Below are positions 7,058 to 11,526 of a stretch of 11,526 nucleotides of DNA, piece by piece. The translations under genes and the position numbers were made by a program. The stretch is from assembly GCA_026398835.1 (NCBI GenBank), contig JAPLSD010000745.1, forward strand, positions 1-11,526, given 5' to 3'. This DNA is from Pseudomonas sp. (GTDB lineage Bacteria; Pseudomonadota; Gammaproteobacteria; Pseudomonadales; Pseudomonadaceae). Under the pieces are notes generated by a model. The model saw only the letters and a list, made by a program, of their open reading frames with translations, was not told where the DNA came from and ran no database searches. Numbering within the stretch: the stretch's first letter is position 1; each line of letters starts with the position of its first letter.

Positions 7058-8379
7058 ACAACGACCTTACCGTGCTGATCGTCGAAGACGATCCCCATGT
7101 CCTGCTCGGCTGCCAGCAAGCCCTGACCCTGGAAGATATTCCCTGCATTGGCGTCGGCAGCGCCGAGGAAGCCCTGGCGCAAGTCGGCGACAATTTCGCC
7201 GGGATCGTCATCAGCGACATTCGCTTGCCAGGCATCGATGGCCTGGAATTGCTGACCCGCCTCAAGGCCCGCGATCGCAGTCTGCCGGTAGTGCTGATCA
7301 CCGGCCATGGCGACATCTCCATGGCGGTGGGCGCCATGCAAAAAGGCGCATATGACTTCATGGAGAAACCCTTCTCCCCCGAGCGTCTGGTGGACGTGGC
7401 CCGGCGTGCGCTGGAACAGCGCAGCCTGGCTCGGGAAGTCTGGTCACTGCGTCGACAACTGGCCGAGCGCGACTCGCTGGAAGGCCGGATCATCGGTCGC
7501 TCTCCGGCCATGCAGAACCTGCGCGAGCTGATCGCCAACGTCGCCGACACCTCGGCCAACGTGTTGATCGAAGGCGAGACCGGTACCGGCAAGGAACTGG
7601 TCGCGCGCTGCCTGCATGATTTTAGTCGCCGCCAGTCTCAGCAATTTGTCGCACTGAACTGCGGCGGTCTGCCGGAGAACCTGTTCGAAAGCGAAATCTT
7701 CGGCCATGAAGCCAACGCCTTCACGGGTGCCGGTAAACGACGGATCGGCAAGATCGAACACGCCCACGGTGGCACGCTGTTCCTCGATGAAGTGGAAAGC
7801 ATGCCGCTGAATCTGCAGATCAAACTGCTGCGGGTGTTGCAGGAGCGCACCCTGGAACGCCTCGGCTCGAACCAGAGCGTCGCCGTCGACTGCCGAGTGA
7901 TTGCGGCGACCAAGTCCGACCTGGATGAGTTGAGCAAGGCCAGTCAGTTCCGCAGCGACCTGTATTACCGCCTGAACGTGGTGACCCTGGAACTGCCGCC
8001 GCTGCGCGAACGCCGCGAAGACATCCTGCAATTGTTCGAACACTTCCTGCAGCAGTCGTCCCTGCGCTTTGACCGCACGCTGCCTGCACTGGACAACCAG
8101 ACCCTGTCGAACCTGATGAGCCATGACTGGCCAGGTAATGTGCGCGAGTTGCGCAACGTCGCCGAACGTTTCGCCCTTGGCCTGCCGGCCTTCAAAAAGT
8201 CCGGTAATAACGCCAGCCAAGGCTTGGGGTTTGCCGAGGCGGTCGAAGCTTTCGAGCGCAACCTGCTCAACGACGCCTTGCAGCGCAGCGGCGGCAACCT
8301 GACTCAGGCCAGCCTGGAATTGGGAATGGCCAAGACCACGCTGTTCGACAAGGTCAAGAAATACGGACTGAGCCACTAA
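7054..8379 (+). CDS. aauR: Sigma-54-dependent response regulator AauR
   Basis: NtrC/DctD-type activator, 441 residues, that turns on the aat operon through RNA polymerase-sigma-54. The receiver domain (about 1-125) has the acidic pocket E11-D12-D13, phospho-acceptor Asp55 in SDIRLPG, Thr83 and Lys105. The AAA+ domain has Walker A GETGTGKE at 174-181 and Walker B GGTLFLDE at 239-246. The sigma-54 contact loop reads N221-AFTGA, where GAFTGA is the norm. The C-terminal Fis-type helix-turn-helix (about 406-441, GGNLTQASLELGMAKTTLFDKV) binds DNA. The ATG overlaps the aauS stop by four bases (ATGA), so translation is coupled to the kinase's second frame. Ribosomes in the first aauS frame stop at 6414, about 640 bases upstream, so the frameshift may also lower AauR supply. 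Expected targets are the palindromes at 1464-1508. Confidence 0.93.
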   Translation: MNNDLTVLIVEDDPHVLLGCQQALTLEDIPCIGVGSAEEALAQVGDNFAGIVISDIRLPGIDGLELLTRLKARDRSLPVVLITGHGDISMAVGAMQKGAYDFMEKPFSPERLVDVARRALEQRSLAREVWSLRRQLAERDSLEGRIIGRSPAMQNLRELIANVADTSANVLIEGETGTGKELVARCLHDFSRRQSQQFVALNCGGLPENLFESEIFGHEANAFTGAGKRRIGKIEHAHGGTLFLDEVESMPLNLQIKLLRVLQERTLERLGSNQSVAVDCRVIAATKSDLDELSKASQFRSDLYYRLNVVTLELPPLRERREDILQLFEHFLQQSSLRFDRTLPALDNQTLSNLMSHDWPGNVRELRNVAERFALGLPAFKKSGNNASQGLGFAEAVEAFERNLLNDALQRSGGNLTQASLELGMAKTTLFDKVKKYGLSH

Positions 8380-8400
8380 CCCTCTGCCTGCGAGAAGCTT

Positions 8401-8739
8401 GTGGATTTATTGTTGAAAGCTGCACTGGGCGCCGCCGTGGTGCTCATTCTGGCCGCCCTGGCGAAAACCAAAAACTATTACATCGCCGGGCTGGTACCGC
8501 TGTTTCCGACCTTCGCGCTGATCGCCCACTACATCGTCGGCAAGGGCCGCTCGCTGGATGACCTGAAGACCACCATCGTGTTTGGCATGTGGTCGATCAT
8601 TCCCTACTTCATTTATCTGGCGACCTTGTATGTGATGGTCGATCGTTTGCGTCTGGAGTTGTCGTTGGCGGTTGCAGCTGTGGCGTGGTTGATGGCGGCG
8701 ACGGTGTTGGTTGGTGTTTGGGTTCGTCTTCACGCCTGA
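8401..8739 (+). CDS. glpM: GlpM-family inner-membrane protein
   Basis: Small hydrophobic protein of 112 residues with about four membrane helices (near 3-21, 27-47, 59-79 and 85-109). The stretch YIAGLVPLFPTFALIAHY at 27-44 is what I recognise from the GlpM family (E. coli YdgC; P. aeruginosa GlpM, linked to alginate production from glycerol). The molecular function is not known. The start is GTG 8401 with a weak GAGAAG site (8391-8396) upstream; it is the only sensible start before the first helix. It begins 21 bases after the aauR stop with no terminator between, so it probably rides on the aauSR transcript. A candidate terminator follows. The symbol reflects family membership, not proven equivalence to the P. 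aeruginosa gene beside glpD. Confidence 0.8.
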   Translation: MDLLLKAALGAAVVLILAALAKTKNYYIAGLVPLFPTFALIAHYIVGKGRSLDDLKTTIVFGMWSIIPYFIYLATLYVMVDRLRLELSLAVAAVAWLMAATVLVGVWVRLHA

Positions 8740-8740
8740 C

Positions 8741-8768
8741 TTGGCCGGCGCAATGATCGGCCGGTTTT
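8741..8768 (+). terminator. Probable terminator after glpM
   Basis: GGCCG (8743-8747) pairs with CGGCC (8758-8762), extended by two G-U pairs at the base, and TTTT (8765-8768) follows directly. The stem is short with a 10-base loop, so strength is uncertain, but its place right after the glpM stop supports the call. Confidence 0.6.
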
Positions 8769-8821
8769 CATAACGACCTGCACGCTGGCCCGTCCCTTGC
8801 ATTTACCCTGAAAAGCCCGCT

Positions 8822-8849
8822 CGGCCTGCATTCATGATCGATGAAGCCG
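8822..8849 (+). repeat. Possible leader hairpin before the arginase-like gene
   Basis: TTCAT (8831-8835) pairs with ATGAA (8841-8845) around GATCG, and outer CGGC (8822-8825) with GCCG (8846-8849), leaving a 5-base bulge on the left arm. I see no convincing promoter in 8769-8885. The structure could be chance. Confidence 0.25.
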
Positions 8850-8885
8850 GTGTCTGAGGGGGTCTGCCTGGGGTGAATCCAAGCC

Positions 8886-9806
8886 TTGAATATTCTAGAT
8901 CTCGACCACAGCCTGACGGCTCAGGCGCCTATTGCTCGATTGCTGGAAAGTGGCCGCGCCAGGCGTCTGGACTTGCTCGACCTCGGGCCGAAACTGCGTT
9001 TGTGGTCCAGCGAAAAAAACTACCGGCGCTTCGCCGAACGCCTGCAGCAGAGGCCCAAACACAGCGGCCCGCAGCCGGAAATCTTCTTTGTCGGCTCAGG
9101 CGATTACCATCACCTGACCCCAGCCTTTCTCGCCGACCTGACGGAACCGGTCAGCCTGATCCACTTCGACAACCATCCTGACTGGGTGCACTTCGCGCCA
9201 CGTCGGCATTGCGGTTCGTGGGTCAATCGGGCGCTCAAGCTGCCGAACATCAAACGCATCGTCACCCTCGGGCCGTGCAGCGATGACCTGCATAACCCGC
9301 AACTGCGCGGCGGCAACCTCGGCGCGCTGAAGCGTGGCGACTTGCAGCTGTTCCCCTGGAAGCACCCGCCGTCCCAGGTCTGGGGCTTGATCGGCGATGG
9401 TGCCGGACATCAACAACTGGAAAACATGTTGCACTGGCGCAATCTGGCGGACCTCGACTGGCCAGTGTTTCTCAAGCAAATGATCGAGAGCCTGCCGACC
9501 GAAGCGGTATGGATCACCATCGACAAGGACGTGCTGGCCAGTGAAGACGCCGCGACCAACTGGGATCAGGGTGGCATGCGTCTGACGCACTTGCTGCAAG
9601 CCCTGCGTGCACTGGCCGCAAGCAAGCGGATCCTGGGCATCGATGTCTGCGGCGAATTCGCCCAACCGGCCTTCAGCAATGCGTTCAAGCGCTGGGAAGC
9701 CAAGTCCGACCAGCCGCCTCCCGAGCGCTGGAGCGAAGACGATCTACTGCGTAATGCAACAACCAATCAGGCACTGATCAGCCTGTTCGAGGAGTTATTC
9801 CCGTGA
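8886..9806 (+). CDS. Arginase-fold (ureohydrolase superfamily) putative metal hydrolase
   Basis: Protein of 306 residues whose exact family I do not recognise. It shows the metal-binding plan of arginase/agmatinase enzymes, which use two Mn (or Ni) ions to hydrolyse guanidino groups or related C-N bonds. GSGDYHHLT at 70-78 stands for the GGDHS motif, HFDNHPDWVH at 93-102 for DAHxD (D95, H97, D99), and ITIDKD at 210-215 for DxD (D213, D215), with GIDVCGEF at 251-258 near the usual Glu. All six metal-ligand positions appear filled. The flanking sequence differs from ordinary arginases, so the substrate cannot be named. The start is TTG 8886: an in-frame stop lies at 8874-8876, no ATG follows for more than 150 codons, and GGGGTGA (8870-8876) is 9 bases upstream. 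The stop overlaps the next gene by four bases, tying it to the transporter pair. Confidence 0.72.
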   Translation: MNILDLDHSLTAQAPIARLLESGRARRLDLLDLGPKLRLWSSEKNYRRFAERLQQRPKHSGPQPEIFFVGSGDYHHLTPAFLADLTEPVSLIHFDNHPDWVHFAPRRHCGSWVNRALKLPNIKRIVTLGPCSDDLHNPQLRGGNLGALKRGDLQLFPWKHPPSQVWGLIGDGAGHQQLENMLHWRNLADLDWPVFLKQMIESLPTEAVWITIDKDVLASEDAATNWDQGGMRLTHLLQALRALAASKRILGIDVCGEFAQPAFSNAFKRWEAKSDQPPPERWSEDDLLRNATTNQALISLFEELFP

Positions 9807-10177
9807 CCTTGACCGTGGTGTTACTGGTGGCGTTTTCGATTGTTCTGGACGTCATTGGTCAGCTCTGTTTCAAGCTGGGCCTGGACCGTTTACCGGAGCT
9901 CGAAGGCGGTTTTCGACTGAATGCATTCTGGGGCCAGGTGTTCAACGCGCCGTTGCTCTGGGCTGGAATCGGCGCCTACGCAATCGAGTTTTTTGTCTGG
10001 CTCGAAGCCCTGTCCCGCGCTCCGTTGAGCCTGTTGTTTCCATCCGCGGCGCTGGCTTACTGCGGTGTAGTGCTGGCCGGTAAAGTGGTGTTGGGTGAAA
10101 CCGTCAGCCGCCGACGCTGGCTCGGCACCCTGGTGATTACGGCGGGCGTGATGCTCGTGTGTGTCGCCAATGTCTGA
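9803..10177 (+). CDS. SMR/DMT-type four-helix transporter subunit, first of a pair
   Basis: Small membrane protein of 124 residues with four predicted helices (about 3-22, 48-70, 75-95 and 107-122). The first helix reads LDVIGQLCFKLG (15-26), matching the pattern around the essential Glu14 of EmrE, with Asp16 in the coupling position and Lys24 at the helix end. GQLC also recalls ArnE. Positive charges sit mainly in loops 1 and 3 (K24, R29, R38, R103-R105), which by the positive-inside rule puts both termini outside. GTG 9803 overlaps the TGA of the arginase-like gene by four bases, so translation is coupled. It is paralogous to the next gene and probably forms a heterodimer with it. The substrate is unknown; an amine, guanidino compound or lipid-linked sugar are all possible. 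Confidence 0.75.
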   Translation: MTLTVVLLVAFSIVLDVIGQLCFKLGLDRLPELEGGFRLNAFWGQVFNAPLLWAGIGAYAIEFFVWLEALSRAPLSLLFPSAALAYCGVVLAGKVVLGETVSRRRWLGTLVITAGVMLVCVANV

Positions 10178-10195
10178 AGCTCAATCGATGATGGA

Positions 10196-10200
10196 AAGGA
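10196..10200 (+). promoter_or_regulatory. Ribosome binding site choosing the second transporter start
   Basis: AAGGA lies eight bases before ATG 10209. The earlier in-frame starts (GTG 10161, ATG 10170, 10188 and 10191) have no such site and would add a polar extension before the first helix. Confidence 0.6.
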
Positions 10201-10208
10201 ACAGCACT

Positions 10209-10592
10209 ATGGGTTGGCTGCACGGACGTCTGGGCACTGTTGTGCTGTGGATGCTGCTGATCGGTTTTGAAAGTAGCGGTCAGATCGCTACTAAAGTCGG
10301 TGGCGATCAACTGGGGCAGATGGACTTTAACCTCCAATGGCTGGCGGCCGTGGCCGGTAATCCTGGGGTACTGACGGCCATCGCCTGCTACATCGGGGCG
10401 TTCTTCGTCTGGATGTTGATACTGCGACGCAGCAGCTTGTCGCTGGCATTTCCGCTGAGTTCGCTGGTGTTTGTCGGCGTGTTGCTCGGCTCGTGGCTTG
10501 GCCTCGGCGAGCAGATCAGCCTGCTGCACTGGCTGGGCGTGGCGGTGATCATGGGCGGGATTGCGTTACTGGCTGAAGGCGAAGAAACCTAG
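10209..10592 (+). CDS. SMR/DMT-type four-helix transporter subunit, second of a pair
   Basis: Small membrane protein of 127 residues from ATG 10209 (ATG 10170 would give 140). Four helices are predicted (about 10-28, 53-72, 76-97 and 108-122). FESSGQIATKVG at 20-31 aligns with LDVIGQLCFKLG of the preceding protein, Glu21 taking the coupling-acid position. The FFVW, LSL-FP and HWLG/RWLG segments also align, so the two arose by duplication. Positive charges fall at the N terminus (H5, R7) and in loop 2 (R73, R74), while loop 3 has none and the C terminus is acidic (EGEE). This predicts the N terminus inside, opposite to the partner. The gap to the previous stop is 31 bases. It is the last gene of the unit, ending just before a palindrome. 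Confidence 0.73.
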   Translation: MGWLHGRLGTVVLWMLLIGFESSGQIATKVGGDQLGQMDFNLQWLAAVAGNPGVLTAIACYIGAFFVWMLILRRSSLSLAFPLSSLVFVGVLLGSWLGLGEQISLLHWLGVAVIMGGIALLAEGEET

Positions 10593-10598
10593 AACAAA

Positions 10599-10629
10599 GA
10601 TCGTTCCCACGCTCCGCGTGGGAACGATC
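10599..10629. repeat. Perfect palindrome between convergent genes (second REP class)
   Basis: GATCGTTCCCACG (10599-10611) and its exact complement (10617-10629) flank CTCCG. It lies 6 bases past the second transporter gene and 9 bases past the 3' end of the desaturase gene on the other strand. The core CGTTCCCACGC-CCGCGTGGGAACG is, in my memory, a common dispersed repeat in Pseudomonas. No long T run follows on either side, so a role in ending both transcripts is inferred from position. Confidence 0.82.
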
Positions 10630-10638
10630 ATCACAGGT

Positions 10639-11505
10639 TCAGGCCTTGCGGTGAGTAGCCAAGAAGCCGAGAGCATGGGACACCGGAATCACCTTCACCC
10701 CCGCAGCGCGTTGCTGCTCGGCAATTTCGCGGTGGAACGCCTTGACCTGGGTCCAGTGCATTTTCGGCCGGTAATGGTGCTCGGCGTGATAGCCGTTGTT
10801 CATCCAGATCAGGTTGTAGAGCACGCTGTAGCTGCTCACTCCCCAGGCAATCGGCAAGTCCGGATTGCCACCCAAATGCTCGTAATACCCATTGAGCGAC
10901 GACAGCGCCTGGCCCAGATACCAGAACGGCAGCAACAGCAACACTGCATGCCAGTCGTAGAACGCCAGCGCCACATACGCCGCCCCCGTCACATAAATCT
11001 CGACCTTGACCCAACGCGCATCGTTAGGCCGCTTGCGCTGCATTTCCTCGTAGAACGGCTTGGGATCATCGCGGAAAAAGCTGAGAAAGGTGTACGACCA
11101 AGGGTTTTCGGGTTGCCCATCGTTGCCGCGCAGGTAGATCGATAGCGGATCGACGGTTTTTCCGTGCGCATCCGGCAGGTCTGAATTACCACGGTGATGG
11201 CGGTTGTGGATGTCGCGGTAGAGGGTCTGCGAGAAACCGATGGTGACCGACAACAACAGATCGAATGCCCGATTCATCCAGGCAATGGTGAAGTACGGGT
11301 TGTGGATCTGGTTGTGGGAAATGCTGTTGATGCTCCACGACAGGCTGACGGCATAGACCAGTGCCAGCGGCACAATGGCCCACCACGACAGGTCATGGAA
11401 GGCCAGCACCAACCACAGAACAAACGCCAGATGAGCCACACCCAGCGCAATCGGGACCAAATCCCACAGCGAATAGGCGAGGAGACGATACGCGGGACGA
11501 GCCAT
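10639..11505 (-). CDS. Membrane fatty acid desaturase family protein
   Basis: Integral-membrane di-iron protein of 288 residues that by family should introduce a double bond into an acyl chain. The three His boxes are complete: HNQIH at 64-68, HNRHH at 100-104 and HAEHH at 240-244. Hydrophobic spans lie near 17-36, 42-58, 80-92 and 172-198. The ATG at 11505-11503 has AGGAAG (11517-11512, minus strand) six bases upstream, so the start is well supported and its promoter lies mostly beyond the window. The protein is shorter than many acyl-lipid desaturases (over 300 residues), but the boxes show normal spacing. The family also contains hydroxylases and related oxidases, and I cannot say which acyl substrate is used. 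It converges on the transporter pair with a shared palindrome between. Confidence 0.87.
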   Translation of the reverse strand: MARPAYRLLAYSLWDLVPIALGVAHLAFVLWLVLAFHDLSWWAIVPLALVYAVSLSWSINSISHNQIHNPYFTIAWMNRAFDLLLSVTIGFSQTLYRDIHNRHHRGNSDLPDAHGKTVDPLSIYLRGNDGQPENPWSYTFLSFFRDDPKPFYEEMQRKRPNDARWVKVEIYVTGAAYVALAFYDWHAVLLLLPFWYLGQALSSLNGYYEHLGGNPDLPIAWGVSSYSVLYNLIWMNNGYHAEHHYRPKMHWTQVKAFHREIAEQQRAAGVKVIPVSHALGFLATHRKA

Positions 11506-11526
11506 GCAGAACTTCCTGAGAAATTG

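Noticed and set aside
7444..8376. Minus-strand open frame of 310 codons opposite aauR
   Set aside because: AauR on the plus strand has every expected motif. The antisense frame shows none and has no ribosome site that I can support.
8740..8885. Guanidine riboswitch ahead of the arginase-like/SMR unit
   Set aside because: I looked for paired ACGR-loop hairpins and the conserved ykkC core and saw neither; only a weak stem at 8822-8849 is present.

Overview
The window looks like chromosomal DNA from a Pseudomonas of the fluorescens/putida type. The grounds are GC-rich coding sequence, Pseudomonas-type REP palindromes around a GTGGGAGCGGGCTTGCCCGCG core, the gene order glpD / acidic amino acid transporter / AauS-AauR / GlpM family, and protein motifs that match those families. 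I ran no database search, so names rest on recognised motifs and gene order.

Layout. Bases 1-1353 are the 3' part of glpD (aerobic glycerol-3-phosphate dehydrogenase), closed by a strong terminator. A 363-bp control region follows (1354-1716). It holds a complete set of sigma-54 elements: two AauR-like palindromes, an IHF consensus match and a -24/-12 promoter. They face aatJ-aatQ-aatM-aatP (1717-4973), a binding protein, two permeases and an ATPase that import glutamate and aspartate. After a REP doublet come the sensor kinase aauS and its response regulator aauR (5182-8379), the expected phospho-relay controlling that transporter. A GlpM-family membrane protein gene (8401-8739) follows and ends at a probable terminator.

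Bases 8886-10592 form a tight three-gene unit: an arginase-fold metal protein read from a UUG start, then two paralogous four-helix SMR/DMT transporter halves whose charges predict opposite membrane orientation. A perfect palindrome separates this unit from a convergent fatty acid desaturase gene on the minus strand (10639-11505).

What stands out. (1) aauS is broken: the reading frame shifts at about 6295-6299, in the signalling helix between the second membrane segment and the phospho-acceptor His. The junction fits a 26-bp deletion between two GACC copies and separates sensor from kinase. The promoter, its sites and aauR look intact, so this strain may not induce its acidic amino acid transporter normally. 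(2) AauR carries NAFTGA instead of GAFTGA in the sigma-54 contact loop. (3) The arginase-like/paired-SMR unit is the best candidate for an undescribed system, perhaps making or exporting a guanidino or amine compound; this is a hypothesis only.
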